Shown piece after piece: positions 1-9,340 of a stretch of DNA of 64,000 nt. Origin of the DNA: Pseudomonas lalkuanensis (GTDB taxonomy: Bacteria > Pseudomonadota > Gammaproteobacteria > Pseudomonadales > Pseudomonadaceae); assembly GCF_008807375.1 (NCBI RefSeq), contig NZ_CP043311.1:4134001-4198000 (forward strand). Reading direction: 5' to 3'. How positions within the stretch are numbered: position 1 is the first letter of the stretch; every line of letters begins with the position of its first letter. A model generated the notes under the pieces. The model ran no database searches and was not told the origin of the DNA. It worked only from the letters and a program-made list of their open reading frames with translations. The translations under genes and the position numbers were made by a program.

Positions 1-512
1 AGACCGACATCGGTGACCTGCGCCAGCAGATCGGCTACGTCAGCCACGATCTGCCCCTGCTGGCCGGCAGCCTGCGCGACAACCTCACCCTTGGGGCGCG
101 CTACGTCAGCGACGAACGCATGCTCGAAGTGGCCGAACTGACCGGCGTCGCCGACCTCGCCCGGCAACATCCGCAAGGCTACGACCGCCCCGTGGGCGAG
201 CGCGGGCAGTTGCTCTCCAGCGGCCAGCGCCAGGCCGTGCTGCTGGCCCGCGCACTGCTGCTGGACCCGCCGCTGCTGGTGCTCGACGAACCCACCAGCG
301 CCATGGACAACGCCAGCGAAGAGCAACTGCGCCAGCGCCTGGCGGTCTGGTCGGCGGGCAAGACGCTGATCCTCATCACCCATCGCAGCTCGATGCTGGC
401 ATTGGTGGATCGCCTGGTGGTGCTGGACAACGGCCAGGTCGTCGCCGACGGACCCAAGGACACCGTCATCGACGCCCTGCGCAAGGGCCGCATCGGTCAG
501 GGCATCGCCTGA
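1..512 (+). CDS. Type I secretion ABC transporter ATPase, C-terminal end (partial)
   Basis: The reading frame is open from base 3 and gives the last 169 codons of an ABC-type ATPase; the N-terminus and Walker A lie before the window. Visible are a Q-loop-like GYVSHD segment, the signature LSSGQRQ, Walker B LLVLDEPTS and an H-loop ITHR. Such domains in the HlyB/LapB family energise export of large adhesins or RTX proteins across the inner membrane, together with an HlyD adaptor and a TolC channel. The HlyD-type gene starts 11 bases downstream, which supports this over an importer. The substrate is not visible. Family assignment is from motifs and context. Confidence 0.85.
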   Translation, partial: TDIGDLRQQIGYVSHDLPLLAGSLRDNLTLGARYVSDERMLEVAELTGVADLARQHPQGYDRPVGERGQLLSSGQRQAVLLARALLLDPPLLVLDEPTSAMDNASEEQLRQRLAVWSAGKTLILITHRSSMLALVDRLVVLDNGQVVADGPKDTVIDALRKGRIGQGIA

Positions 513-523
513 GGAGGCACAGC

Positions 524-1876
524 ATGGCCAGCGCAGAGAGGCCCCACTCCTACTTCGGCCGCAACAATGGCGCCGATGCCGAGTTCATGCCCGAAGTGGC
601 CGGCGCCATGGCGGAGGATTCTCCACGGGCGACCCGCATCACCGTCTGGGTGGCCTGCTCCCTGCTGCTGGTGGCACTGGCCTGGGCGCACTTCGCCGTG
701 CTGGACGAAGTCACCACCGGCGAAGGCAAGGCGATCCCCTCCAGCAAGGTGCAGATCATCCAGAATCTGGAGGGCGGCATCGTCTCCGAAATCCTCGTTC
801 GCGAGGGCCAGGTGGTGGACAAGGGCACAGTCCTGCTGCGCCTCGACGACACCCGCTTCCGCTCGAACAAGGGCGAGACCGAAGCCGACCGTCTGGCGCT
901 GACGGCCAAGGTCGAACGCCTGTCCGCCGAGGCCGAAGGCCGCGAAATGGTCCTGCCCGAAGAAATCACCCGCGACGCACCGCAACTGGCCGAAGACGAG
1001 CAATCCCTCTACCGCGCGCGCAACGAGCGCCTGGAAAGCGAGCAACGCATCCTCAGCGAGCAGCTGCGGCAGAAAAAGCAGGAACTGGCCGAATTCCGCT
1101 CCAAGAGCCAGCAGTACCGCTCCAGCCTGGGGCTGATCCAGCAGGAGCTGAACATGTCCCAGCCGCTGGTGAAGTCCGGTGCCATCGCCCAGGTGGAAAT
1201 CCTCCGCCTGCAGCGCAGCGCCGTGGAAACGCGCGGCGAGCTGGAAGCCACCAACCTGGCCATTCCCCGCGCCGAGGCGGCGGTATCGGAGATCGAGCGG
1301 AAGATGGAGGAAAGCCGGCTGTCGTTCCGCTCCGACGCCTTCAAGGAGCTCAACGAGGCGCGCACCGAGCTGTCGAAGATCACCTCCACCAGCAAGGCCA
1401 TCGACGACCGCGTCAGCCGCACCACCGTGGTCTCGCCGGTGCACGGCGTGATCAAGCAGCTCAAGGTCAACACCATCGGCGGCGTGGTCCAGCCCGGCAG
1501 CGACCTGGTGGAAGTGGTGCCGCTGGAAGACAGCCTGCTGATCGAAGCGCGCATCCGCCCGCAGGACGTGGCGTTCCTGCATCCAGGGCAGAAGGCGATG
1601 GTCAAGTTCACCGCGTACGACTACACCATCTACGGCGGCCTCAAGGCAGACCTGGAGCTGATCAGCGCCGACACCATCCAGGATGAGGAAGGCAAGAGCT
1701 TCTACCTGATCCAGGTACGCACCGAGAAGAGCCACCTGGGCAAGGACGACCATCCGCTGCTGATCATCCCGGGCATGGTCGCCACGGTGGACATCATCAC
1801 CGGCCAGAAGAGCGTGCTGGATTACCTGTTGAAACCTGTGCTGAAGGCGCGGCAGGAAGCGATGCGCGAGCGGTAA
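524..1876 (+). CDS. HlyD-family type I secretion periplasmic adaptor (LapC-like)
   Basis: This 450-aa protein has the layout of a membrane fusion protein. It has a short cytoplasmic N-terminus, one transmembrane helix at about residues 38-58, and a half-lipoyl segment at about 80-109 with the motif NLEGGIVSEI. A long charged alpha-helical hairpin spans about 120-300. The second lipoyl half begins near VVSPVHGVIKQL, and a beta-barrel region closes the protein. It would bridge the inner-membrane ABC transporter and a TolC-type channel. It follows the ATPase by 11 bases, with GAGGAGG just before the ATG, so the two form an operon. No TolC-like gene is visible in the window. Length is normal for the family. 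Confidence 0.9.
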   Translation: MASAERPHSYFGRNNGADAEFMPEVAGAMAEDSPRATRITVWVACSLLLVALAWAHFAVLDEVTTGEGKAIPSSKVQIIQNLEGGIVSEILVREGQVVDKGTVLLRLDDTRFRSNKGETEADRLALTAKVERLSAEAEGREMVLPEEITRDAPQLAEDEQSLYRARNERLESEQRILSEQLRQKKQELAEFRSKSQQYRSSLGLIQQELNMSQPLVKSGAIAQVEILRLQRSAVETRGELEATNLAIPRAEAAVSEIERKMEESRLSFRSDAFKELNEARTELSKITSTSKAIDDRVSRTTVVSPVHGVIKQLKVNTIGGVVQPGSDLVEVVPLEDSLLIEARIRPQDVAFLHPGQKAMVKFTAYDYTIYGGLKADLELISADTIQDEEGKSFYLIQVRTEKSHLGKDDHPLLIIPGMVATVDIITGQKSVLDYLLKPVLKARQEAMRER

Positions 1877-1882
1877 GGCATT

Positions 1883-1950
1883 TGTGGGAGCGAATGCATT
1901 CGCGATGCGGCCCCACGGGCCGTTGGTCCCTCGCGAATGAACTCGCTGCC
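1883..1950. repeat. REP/BIME-like intergenic repeat, copy 1
   Basis: Two inverted copies of a REP core (TGTGGGAGCGAATGCATTCG and TCGCGAATGAACTCGC) flank a short GC-rich stem. The same core recurs at least nine times between genes in the window. It lies just after the HlyD gene and may act as a 3' stem-loop, but has no T-tract. Confidence 0.8.
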
Positions 1951-1990
1951 GCATGGAGCAGGCTGTGCCAATGCCCTGCATCGGCGCTCG

Positions 1991-2587
1991 TCATGAGCCA
2001 TGATTCTTCCTGAAGGTCTCCTCCCCCATCGCCTCGATCTGTCCCTGGATCAGGACCTCGAACGGCCGCAGCAGCTCGTCGAAACGATTCGGTGCCTCGA
2101 GAATATCGAGGGCGGCAGCGATGGCTTCGATGGTGGACAGCGCACCGGCCATCGGTGCCTTGCGCAGGCGATAACGGGAGGTCAGGCCCGCGGGCAGGGT
2201 CACCCTGGGCAGGGCTTCCAGTTCGGGGTTGAGATAGAGCAGCTTGCGCGCCTTGCGCCAGGTGCCGTCCGGTACCACCAGCAGGAGCGGGCGCGGATCG
2301 TCGCCCGCCACTTCCGCGACGGGTCGGGCGTCATCGCCGGGGAACAGCAGGCAAGCGCGATAGCGGGAGTCGCTCAGGCTTCCGGCCAGATCGTCGAAGC
2401 GCTCCCCCACACGCAGCTCGGCATTTTCCAATCCCAGGGCGGCCAGGCGTGCGGTGTTCAGCGCATGGCCGACCTCACTCGGGTGCTGCAGCAGCAACAC
2501 GCGGGTGCGGCTGGCCAGGTGTGGTATCAGCGGGCACAGGCAATGGGACTCGGGGCGCTGGCAGCGCGGGCAACTCGGGCGGGGCAT
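1991..2587 (-). CDS. DTW-domain protein, tRNA-uridine aminocarboxypropyltransferase family (TapT/YfiP-like)
   Basis: This 198-aa protein carries the DTW-domain hallmarks. Four cysteines near the N-terminus (C6, C9, C16, C18) suit a zinc site, followed by LLQHPSEV at about 32-39 and DGTW at 107-110. Family members transfer the 3-amino-3-carboxypropyl group of S-adenosylmethionine to tRNA uridine (acp3U). I place the start at 2587 because AGGAGA lies six bases upstream; an upstream start at 2617 adds ten residues and has no clear ribosome site. Pseudomonads can carry more than one DTW paralogue, so the exact tRNA position modified is not assigned. Confidence 0.85.
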   Translation of the reverse strand: MPRPSCPRCQRPESHCLCPLIPHLASRTRVLLLQHPSEVGHALNTARLAALGLENAELRVGERFDDLAGSLSDSRYRACLLFPGDDARPVAEVAGDDPRPLLLVVPDGTWRKARKLLYLNPELEALPRVTLPAGLTSRYRLRKAPMAGALSTIEAIAAALDILEAPNRFDELLRPFEVLIQGQIEAMGEETFRKNHGS

Positions 2588-2622
2588 GGCGGTCTCCTGG
2601 GGCGCGCAGTGTGCCACAGGGC

Positions 2623-2662
2623 CGTGGGAGCGAATTCATTCACGAATGATTTCGTTCCCACA
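2623..2662. repeat. REP-like short palindromic repeat, copy 2
   Basis: A compact palindrome of the same family lies between the DTW gene and the aerotaxis receptor: GTGGGAGCGAATTCATTC is followed at once by its near inverse, CGAATGATTTCGTTCCCAC. Confidence 0.75.
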
Positions 2663-2672
2663 AATGCACACA

Positions 2673-4238
2673 TCAGCGATTGAACCGCTCCGCCAGGCTG
2701 TGCAGGTAGTCCGCCATGCGCTCCAGGTCCTGGCTGATGGCTGCGCCTTCCTGGGCCTGGCCGGCGCTGTGATCGGAAAGCTGGGCGATGCGGGTGATCT
2801 GCCGACTGATGTCTTCGGCCACATGGCTCTGCTGCTCGGACGCGGCGGCCATCTGCTGGCTCATGCCGGTGATGCGGGTCACCGCCTGGCTGATGCCTTC
2901 CAGGGCTTCGCGTACGGCCTGCACGCTGTCCACGCTGTCGCGGGAAATGGCCTCGCCGCGGCTGGCGGTGACCACGGCACGTTCAGCGCCGGCACGCAGG
3001 GAAGCGACGATTTCGTGGATCTGTTCGGTGGACTGGCGGGTGCGCGAGGCCAGGGTGCGCACCTCATCGGCCACCACCGCGAAGCCCCTGCCCTGCTCGC
3101 CGGCCCGCGCCGCTTCGATGGCGGCATTGAGGGCCAGCAGGTTGGTCTGCTCGGCAATGGCGGTGATCACGTCCGCCACGCTGCCGATGGAGTGGGTGGA
3201 CTCGGCCAGGTCATGCACCGCGCGGCCGATCTCGCTCACCGCCTCGGCCATGTGGCGCATGGCGCCCAGGCTTTCGCCAGCCAGGTCGTTGCCCTGGCGC
3301 GCCAGGCGTTCGGCTTCCTCGGCGGCATGGGCGGTGTGGCTGACGTTGTGGGAGACCTCCTGGATGGTGGCCGCCATCTCGTTGATGGCGGTGGCCGACT
3401 GGTCCGTCTCATTGCGTTGCTGCTCCAGCAGTTCGGCTTCCGAACGCGATAGCCGCGCCGCCTCGGCGGCACGCTGCTTGACGCTTTCGCCGGCGTCTTC
3501 CAGGCGTGTGAGGGCGGTCTGCAGGCGCGCCTCTTCGCTGATCATGGCCATGTCCAGCAAGGCCTGGGCGCCTCGGCTGTCGGAGTAGGTCAGAGCCACC
3601 AGGCCACTGGTGAAGGCCTTGGGATGCTCGGCCAGGGTGCGGCGAATGGTCTGCCGGTAGCGGTACAGCTGGAAGGAGCCCAGGCCGAACATGGTCGCCA
3701 GGGTCAGGACCAGCGATGGCCAGCCTTGCAGCAGCAGATTGCCGGCCACCAGAACCAGGGTGGCGAGGATCACCGGCCAGGAACGCACGAAGTCGTAGGT
3801 CCAGTACTCCAGCCGCGGCACCGGCGACTTGCCGGCGCGCAGGCGCGCATAGAGGGCATCGGCCCGAGCCACCTGATCGCGGCTGGGCATGGAGCGCACC
3901 GACTCGTAGCCGATCATCCGACCGTCTTCGTAGACCGGCGTGACGTAGGCGCTGACCCAGTAGAAATCGCCGTTCTTCGAGCGGTTCTTCACCAGCCCCA
4001 TCCAGGGCTTGCCCTGCTTGAGGGTGTCCCACATGTGGGCGAATACCGGAGGCGGCATGTCGGGGTGGCGGACGATGTTGTGGGGCTGGCCGAGCAGCTC
4101 TTCGCGGGTGAAGCCGCTGATGGCGACGAAGGCGTCGTTGCAGTAGGTGATCTTGCTGTTGAGGTCGGTGGTGGAAATCAGCCTTTCATCGGCACTGAAC
4201 GTACGCTCCCGCTGGGTCACGGGCAGATTCTGACGCAT
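2673..4238 (-). CDS. aer: Aerotaxis receptor Aer (PAS-containing methyl-accepting chemotaxis protein)
   Basis: At 521 aa this protein has the Aer architecture. An N-terminal PAS domain spans about 15-115, a hydrophobic hairpin lies at about 152-192, and a cytoplasmic signalling domain carries [19 protein letters not shown] at 363-381. Residues at positions I recall as FAD-binding in E. coli Aer are present here at the same numbers (N34, R57, H58, W70, W79), which argues for an FAD redox sensor rather than a haem PAS. It should signal through CheA/CheW to steer cells by respiratory redox state. There is no periplasmic ligand domain. It is a single gene with its own upstream gap. BdlA is less likely because only one PAS domain is present. 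Confidence 0.88.
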   Translation of the reverse strand: MRQNLPVTQRERTFSADERLISTTDLNSKITYCNDAFVAISGFTREELLGQPHNIVRHPDMPPPVFAHMWDTLKQGKPWMGLVKNRSKNGDFYWVSAYVTPVYEDGRMIGYESVRSMPSRDQVARADALYARLRAGKSPVPRLEYWTYDFVRSWPVILATLVLVAGNLLLQGWPSLVLTLATMFGLGSFQLYRYRQTIRRTLAEHPKAFTSGLVALTYSDSRGAQALLDMAMISEEARLQTALTRLEDAGESVKQRAAEAARLSRSEAELLEQQRNETDQSATAINEMAATIQEVSHNVSHTAHAAEEAERLARQGNDLAGESLGAMRHMAEAVSEIGRAVHDLAESTHSIGSVADVITAIAEQTNLLALNAAIEAARAGEQGRGFAVVADEVRTLASRTRQSTEQIHEIVASLRAGAERAVVTASRGEAISRDSVDSVQAVREALEGISQAVTRITGMSQQMAAASEQQSHVAEDISRQITRIAQLSDHSAGQAQEGAAISQDLERMADYLHSLAERFNR

Positions 4239-4376
4239 GGCTGACCACTCCTGTGCATGGGCGCATTGCCATTACTCGCCGATAAAAAAGGTCTAGCACG
4301 GCGCCTTTCAAACCCATGACCGGAGTGTGGTTATTCCATCAGCAATGTGACGCACCTCTCAAAAAGCCCGAGGGCG

Positions 4377-5270
4377 TCAGCGCAGGTTCAACTGGGCTCG
4401 CAGGAGGTCGCGGAACGTGAGGATCAGCGGCTCCTTGGCGCGGCCCCGGCGCAGGATCATGGAGAACGGCGCCTGGTAGCCGAAGGTGGCCGGCAGCAAG
4501 GCGCGCAGGCGCTTCTGCTCCACCCAGGGCTGGGCGTAGTGCTCCGGCAGGTAGCCGATGTAGGCGCCGGACAGCACCAGGATCAGTTGCGCCTCCATGG
4601 ACTCCACCGTTGCCGCGCTGTGCTTGAAGCCATGGCGCGCCAGTTCCGCCTGGCTCCAGTAACCACGGCCCACCATGCGCTGCTGGGTGATGAGTTCGGC
4701 GGGAATGCGCCGTTCGCTGTACAGCGGGTGCCGCTCGCTGCAGTAGAGCCAGTGTTGCTCGCGGTAGAGCGGCTGGTAGACCAGGCCGTTCATGCGCGTG
4801 GAGAAGGCGCCGATGGCGAGGTCCAGGCGGTTGTCCAGGACGCCGAGTTGCAGGTCGTAGGGGCTCATCACAGAGAGGTGCAGGTGCACCGCCGCGTGCT
4901 CCTTGCTGTAGGCGCCGATCACCTCGGCCAGCGGCAATGCCGGATCGCCCACGGTGGAGTCGAGCACGCCCAGGTTCAGGGTGCCGCGCAGTTCGCCCTT
5001 GAGGGACGCGGAGTAGCGCTCGAAGCTTTCCAGCTCGCCCAGCAGGCGCAGGGTCTCCTGGTAGTACAGCTCGCCCTTGCTGGTCAGGCTGAACCCACCG
5101 CGACCGCGATGGCAGAGGGTCAGGCCCACCTGCCCTTCCAGCTGGCTCATGTAGGTGCTGATGGCCGAAGTAGAGAGGTTCAGCTCCTGCTGCGCGGCAG
5201 CAAAGCCCTGGTTGCGGACCACGCTGGCGAAGATGCGCAGGAGTTTCAGGTCGGGCATGGCGGTGGACAT
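4377..5270 (-). CDS. gbuR: LysR-type regulator, likely activator of the guanidinobutyrase locus (GbuR-like)
   Basis: This 297-aa LysR-type protein has an N-terminal winged helix-turn-helix (about 5-65) and a substrate-binding domain. It is divergent from gbuA with a 180-base gap, the classical arrangement of a LysR activator and its target; P. aeruginosa gbuR/gbuA (PA1422/PA1421) are arranged the same way as I recall. I choose the ATG at 5270 because GGAG precedes it by six bases; the ATG at 5282 has no ribosome site. The likely inducer is 4-guanidinobutyrate, by analogy only. The name rests on context. Confidence 0.75.
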   Translation of the reverse strand: MSTAMPDLKLLRIFASVVRNQGFAAAQQELNLSTSAISTYMSQLEGQVGLTLCHRGRGGFSLTSKGELYYQETLRLLGELESFERYSASLKGELRGTLNLGVLDSTVGDPALPLAEVIGAYSKEHAAVHLHLSVMSPYDLQLGVLDNRLDLAIGAFSTRMNGLVYQPLYREQHWLYCSERHPLYSERRIPAELITQQRMVGRGYWSQAELARHGFKHSAATVESMEAQLILVLSGAYIGYLPEHYAQPWVEQKRLRALLPATFGYQAPFSMILRRGRAKEPLILTFRDLLRAQLNLR

Positions 5271-5450
5271 GGGGGGCTCCATCGAAGCGACAGGAAGAAC
5301 AGGCGATCCATGCCGGCGCGGAAATATTACCCGTTCCCGATAGTTTAGAAATCCTTGAAGTAATTATTTGCCGCCAGCGATTTTTCCGTGATGGCACTGT
5401 CACCAGAATCCGCCCACTACCTACAACCACAACAACCGTGAGGCCACCCC

Positions 5451-6410
5451 GTGGACAAGAAACTCCATCAGCCCCTGGGCGGCAATGAGATGCCCCGTTT
5501 CGGCGGTATCGCCACCATGCTTCGCCTGCCGCACATCCAGACCCCTGCCGAACTTGACGCCCTGGACGCCGCCTTCGTTGGCGTTCCGCTGGACATCGGC
5601 ACCTCCCTGCGTTCCGGTACCCGCTTCGGCCCGCGCCAGATCCGCGCCGAATCGGTGATGATCCGCCCGTACAACATGGCGACCGGCGCTGCCCCCTTCG
5701 ATTCGCTGAACGTGGCCGACATCGGCGATGTGGCCATCAACACCTTCAACCTGCTGGAAGCCGTGCGCATCATCGAGCAGGAATACGACCGCATCCTCGG
5801 CCACGGCATCGTCCCGCTGACCCTGGGCGGCGACCACACCATCACCCTGCCGATCCTGCGTGCCATCAACAAGGTGCACGGCAAGGTGGGCCTGGTGCAC
5901 ATCGACGCCCACGCCGACGTCAACGACAACATGTTCGGCGAGAAGATCGCCCACGGCACCACCTTCCGCCGTGCCGTGGAAGAAGGCCTGCTGGATTGCG
6001 ACCGCGTGGTGCAGATCGGCCTGCGCGCCCAGGGCTACACCGCCGAAGACTTCAACTGGAGCCGCAAGCAGGGCTTCCGCGTGGTGCAGGCCGAAGAGTG
6101 CTGGCACAAGTCGCTGGCTCCGCTGATGGCCGAAGTCCGCGAGAAAGTCGGTGGCGGCCCGGTTTATCTCTCCTTCGATATCGACGGCATCGATCCGGCC
6201 TGGGCGCCCGGTACCGGCACCCCGGAAATCGGCGGCCTGACCACCATCCAGGCGATGGAAATCATCCGTGGCTGCCAGGGCCTGGACGTCATCGGCTGCG
6301 ACCTGGTCGAAGTCTCCCCGCCCTACGACACCACCGGCAACACCTCGCTGCTGGGCGCCAACCTGCTCTACGAAATGCTCTGCATCCTGCCGGGCGTTGA
6401 GCGCCGTTGA
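5451..6410 (+). CDS. gbuA: Guanidinobutyrase (ureohydrolase family)
   Basis: This 319-aa enzyme has all manganese-binding motifs of the arginase/agmatinase family: GGDHT with H129, IDAHAD with D152, H154 and D156, and SFDIDGID with D243 and D245. It hydrolyses a guanidino compound to urea and an amine. The length, the segment NDNMFGEKIAHGT and the adjacent LysR gene all fit guanidinobutyrase, which converts 4-guanidinobutyrate to 4-aminobutyrate plus urea in the arginine decarboxylase and transamination routes. The start is GTG with GAGG eight bases upstream. Agmatinase or guanidinopropionase are alternatives within the same fold. Confidence 0.88.
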   Translation: MDKKLHQPLGGNEMPRFGGIATMLRLPHIQTPAELDALDAAFVGVPLDIGTSLRSGTRFGPRQIRAESVMIRPYNMATGAAPFDSLNVADIGDVAINTFNLLEAVRIIEQEYDRILGHGIVPLTLGGDHTITLPILRAINKVHGKVGLVHIDAHADVNDNMFGEKIAHGTTFRRAVEEGLLDCDRVVQIGLRAQGYTAEDFNWSRKQGFRVVQAEECWHKSLAPLMAEVREKVGGGPVYLSFDIDGIDPAWAPGTGTPEIGGLTTIQAMEIIRGCQGLDVIGCDLVEVSPPYDTTGNTSLLGANLLYEMLCILPGVERR

Positions 6411-6418
6411 GTTCAGCC

Positions 6419-6823
6419 ATGAGCGAGCAACAGGTCCAGGAGGCCGCCAGCAAGCTGGTGGCCGCCTTCGCCGCGAACGATACCGAAGCCTACTTCGCTG
6501 CCTTCAGCGAAGACGCCAGTTTCGTCTTCCACACCTGCGAGCAGCCGCTGCACACCCGCGCGGCTTATCGCGAGCTGTGGGAAGGCTGGCAGCGCGACGG
6601 TTTCCAGGTGCTGGCGTGCCAATCCCTCAACCCCGTGGTGAGCCTGCAGGGCGACGTGGCGATCTTCTACCACGACGTCGCCACGCGCCTGCGCATCCAG
6701 GGTGAAGAAATAGAAAGCCGCGAGCGGGAAACCATCGTTTTCCGTCGGCAACAAGAAAGCGGCCACTGGTTGGCCTGTCATGAGCACTTGTCGGCCATGC
6801 CGGCGCATCTGCCGCCTACCTGA
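6419..6823 (+). CDS. Small NTF2/SnoaL-like protein in the gbu operon
   Basis: This 134-aa protein has the size and pattern of a cone-shaped alpha+beta NTF2-like domain: an N-terminal helix pair, a WEGWQRDGF segment and terminal strands ending in WLACHEHLSAMP. The ATG at 6419 is eight bases after the gbuA stop; a TTG overlapping that stop would add four residues. Proteins of this size often act as nuclear-transport-factor-like or ketosteroid-isomerase-like catalysts or binders, but no catalytic residues can be assigned. Its place between gbuA and a permease suggests a helper role in guanidino-compound use. The equivalent position in P. aeruginosa (PA1420) also holds a small uncharacterised gene, as I recall. 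Confidence 0.75.
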   Translation: MSEQQVQEAASKLVAAFAANDTEAYFAAFSEDASFVFHTCEQPLHTRAAYRELWEGWQRDGFQVLACQSLNPVVSLQGDVAIFYHDVATRLRIQGEEIESRERETIVFRRQQESGHWLACHEHLSAMPAHLPPT

Positions 6824-6847
6824 CAAGGCTCCCTGGGAGAGCAGGAA

Positions 6848-8365
6848 ATGCATAACAACAACAACGATCACGCAGTCACCCGAATAGAAACCCACGGTGT
6901 CGAACAGATTCCCGATCACGAACGGGATGCCGGCCCCCTGGACCTGTTCCGCCTGATCTTCGGCGGCGCAAACACCTTCGCTACCGCTGTACTCGGCAGC
7001 TTCCCGGTGCTCTTCGGCCTCTCTTTCGAGGCGGGCTTCTGGGCGATCCTGCTGGGTGTGCTGACAGGTTCGCTCATCCTCGCCCCGATGGGCGTGTTCG
7101 GCGCGCTGAACGGCACCAACAACGCAGTGTCCTCGGGCGCCCACTTCGGCGTGCATGGTCGTATCGTTGGTTCCTTCCTCTCCCTGCTCACCGCCATCGC
7201 GTTCTTCTCGCTGTCGGTCTGGAGCTCCGGTGACGCCCTGGTGGGCGGCGCCAAGCGCCTGTTCGACCTGCCGGAAACCGACCTGACCCTGGGCCTGGCC
7301 TACGGCCTGTTCGCCGTGCTGGTGCTGGTGGTGTGCATCTACGGTTTCCGCTTCATGCTGCTGGTGAACAAGGTCGCGGTATGGGCCGCCAGCGTCATGT
7401 TCCTGCTGGGCATCTTCGCCTTCGCTGGCCCGTTCGACGCCGCCTATTCCGGCTCCGTGAACCTCGGCCAGGAAGGTTTCTGGGCCGCCTTCATCGGCGC
7501 CGCCCTGCTGGCCATGAGCAACCCGGTTTCCTTCGGCGCCTTCCTCGGTGACTGGTCGCGCTACATCCCGCGTGAAACCTCCAGGCAGCGCATCATGCTG
7601 GCCGTGATCGCCGCGCAGTTCGCCACCCTGATCCCCTTCCTGTTCGGCCTGGTCACCGCGACCATCGTTGCCGTGCAGGCACCGGACTACATCGCCCAGA
7701 ACAACTACGTCGGCGGCCTGCTGGCCGTATCCCCTGCTTGGTTCTTCCTGCCGGTGTGCCTGATTGCGGTGATCGGCGGCATGTCCACCGGCACCACCTC
7801 GCTCTACGGCACCGGCCTGGACATGTCCTCGGTCTTCCCGCGCCTGCTCAACCGTGTGCAGGCCACCGTGATGATCGGCGTGCTGTCCATCGGCTTCATC
7901 TTCATCGGCCGCTTCGCCTTCAACCTGGTGCAGAGCGTGTCGACCTTCGCCGTGCTGATCATCACCTGCACCAGCCCCTGGATGGTGATCATGATCCTCG
8001 GCCTGATCATCCGCCGCGGCTTCTACTGCCCGGACGACCTGCAGGTCTTCACCCGTGGCCTGTCCGGCGGCCGCTACTGGTTCACCAACGGCTGGAACTG
8101 GCGCGGCATGGGCGCCTGGATCCCGAGCGCCGTGGTCGGCCTATGCTTTGTAAACCTCCCGGGCCAGTTCGTCGGCCCGCTGGGCGAGCTGGCCGGTGGC
8201 ATCGATATCAGCCTGCCGGTCACTCTGGGCACGGCCGCCCTGCTGTACCTGGTACTGCTGGCGCTCTTCCCGGAACCGGCCGCCGTCTACGGTCCCAAGG
8301 GCCCTCGCTGGGTCCCCTCGAAGACTTCCCAAGTACCCGCTCAGGGTTCCCCTGAAGCTGCGTGA
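6848..8365 (+). CDS. NCS1-family permease (cytosine/purine/thiamine/allantoin type)
   Basis: This 505-aa integral membrane protein has about twelve hydrophobic segments. NCS1-like features include the early GANTFATAVLGSFPVLFGLSF stretch, and GALNGTNNAVSSGAHFGV after it. It follows the NTF2-like gene by 24 bases. NCS1 carriers bring nucleobases, hydantoins, allantoin or related nitrogen-rich heterocycles into the cell with protons or sodium. Its fixed association with guanidinobutyrase suggests uptake of a guanidino or ureido compound; the substrate is inferred. P. aeruginosa PA1419 occupies the same place. Confidence 0.85.
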   Translation: MHNNNNDHAVTRIETHGVEQIPDHERDAGPLDLFRLIFGGANTFATAVLGSFPVLFGLSFEAGFWAILLGVLTGSLILAPMGVFGALNGTNNAVSSGAHFGVHGRIVGSFLSLLTAIAFFSLSVWSSGDALVGGAKRLFDLPETDLTLGLAYGLFAVLVLVVCIYGFRFMLLVNKVAVWAASVMFLLGIFAFAGPFDAAYSGSVNLGQEGFWAAFIGAALLAMSNPVSFGAFLGDWSRYIPRETSRQRIMLAVIAAQFATLIPFLFGLVTATIVAVQAPDYIAQNNYVGGLLAVSPAWFFLPVCLIAVIGGMSTGTTSLYGTGLDMSSVFPRLLNRVQATVMIGVLSIGFIFIGRFAFNLVQSVSTFAVLIITCTSPWMVIMILGLIIRRGFYCPDDLQVFTRGLSGGRYWFTNGWNWRGMGAWIPSAVVGLCFVNLPGQFVGPLGELAGGIDISLPVTLGTAALLYLVLLALFPEPAAVYGPKGPRWVPSKTSQVPAQGSPEAA

Positions 8366-8437
8366 CACGAATTAGCTCCACTTTATTGCGACTGCCTACA
8401 ACAACAACCACTGCAATACGCCTTGAAGGAGTTACCG

Positions 8438-9262
8438 ATGAGCAATCGTCCGCTGAAACTGTTCGCCCTCGCCGGCCTGTTCGCCGCCACCCTGAGCGGC
8501 GGCGCCATGGCCGCCGACAACAAGCCCTCGTTCGTGGGCTCGGGAAGTTTCCAGGTCTGTTCCGATCCGACTTTCCCGCCGCTGGAGTTCTTCGAGAAAA
8601 CCGGTGACCGCGAGCCCAGCGGCTTCGATGCGGACCTGATCCGCGCCCTGGCCAAGCACTGGGGCGTGAAGCCGCGCTTCATCGTCACCGAATTCACCGG
8701 CCTGCTGCCGGGCCTGGACGCCAAGCGTTGCGACGCAGTCATCAGCGGTACCCTGATCACCCCCGAGCGCACCCAGAAGCTCCATGCCGTGGCCTACCTC
8801 GCCAGCGCCACCATCGTCTTCGGCAGCGGCAAGAGCGACCTGAAGCTGAACACCCTGGATGACCTGTCGGGCAAGGTAGTGGCGGTGCAGTCCGGCACCC
8901 GCTACGTGACCATCATGGAAAAGCTCAATGAGCAGCTGAAGGCCGCCGGCAAGACCCCGGCCACCCTGCAGACCTATCCGAAAGGCAGCGACGTGGCCCA
9001 GCAGGTACTGGTAGGCCGCGCCGCCGCCGGCCTGTCCCAGGACACCGAACTGGCCTATCGCGAACTGCAGACCCCCGGCCAGTTCAAGACCCTTTACGCC
9101 TTCCCCGAGAAGGACATCTTCGGCGCATACATGCGTCCGAGCCCGGAAGACAAGCAGGCCGTTCAGGACGCCGTGTCTGCACTGAAAGCCGATGGAACCC
9201 TCAAGGCCATCGCCGAGAAATGGAAGCTCGATCCAGCCAACCTGGAAACCGCCGCGCAGTAA
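8438..9262 (+). CDS. Periplasmic polar amino-acid-type ABC substrate-binding protein
   Basis: This 274-aa protein has a signal peptide of about 25 residues ending in GGAMA, then a family 3 solute-binding fold (VCSDPTFPPLEFF, DADLIRALAKHWG, TFPEKDIFGAYMRPS-like pattern). The start is ATG 8438 with GAAGGAG six bases upstream; an upstream TTG lies inside that ribosome site. It heads a three-gene ABC importer with the permease and ATPase that follow. The ligand should be a polar or basic amino-acid-like molecule, and the location suggests a guanidino acid, which is inference. This importer is not in the P. aeruginosa gbu locus as I remember it. Confidence 0.85.
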   Translation: MSNRPLKLFALAGLFAATLSGGAMAADNKPSFVGSGSFQVCSDPTFPPLEFFEKTGDREPSGFDADLIRALAKHWGVKPRFIVTEFTGLLPGLDAKRCDAVISGTLITPERTQKLHAVAYLASATIVFGSGKSDLKLNTLDDLSGKVVAVQSGTRYVTIMEKLNEQLKAAGKTPATLQTYPKGSDVAQQVLVGRAAAGLSQDTELAYRELQTPGQFKTLYAFPEKDIFGAYMRPSPEDKQAVQDAVSALKADGTLKAIAEKWKLDPANLETAAQ

Positions 9263-9280
9263 GCACGGCCAACGCCTCGC

Positions 9281-9304
9281 CCCTCTCCCGTTAGCGGGAG
9301 AGGG
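9281..9304. repeat. Perfect GC hairpin between binding-protein and permease genes
   Basis: CCCTCTCCCG, a TTAG loop and the exact complement CGGGAGAGGG make a 10-bp stem. It matches the core of a second dispersed repeat family in the window (36.4, 45.9, 53.1 and 64.0 kb). Lying between an abundant binding protein and its permease, it could protect the upstream mRNA from 3' exonucleases; that role is inferred. Confidence 0.7.
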
Positions 9305-9340
9305 TGCAACGGCACGCTTTCATTCACGCAGGACACGTAC

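Noticed and set aside
497..1981. 494-codon frame opposite the HlyD gene
   Set aside because: The plus-strand HlyD-type protein is well supported and in operon with the ATPase; the antisense frame shows no family pattern.
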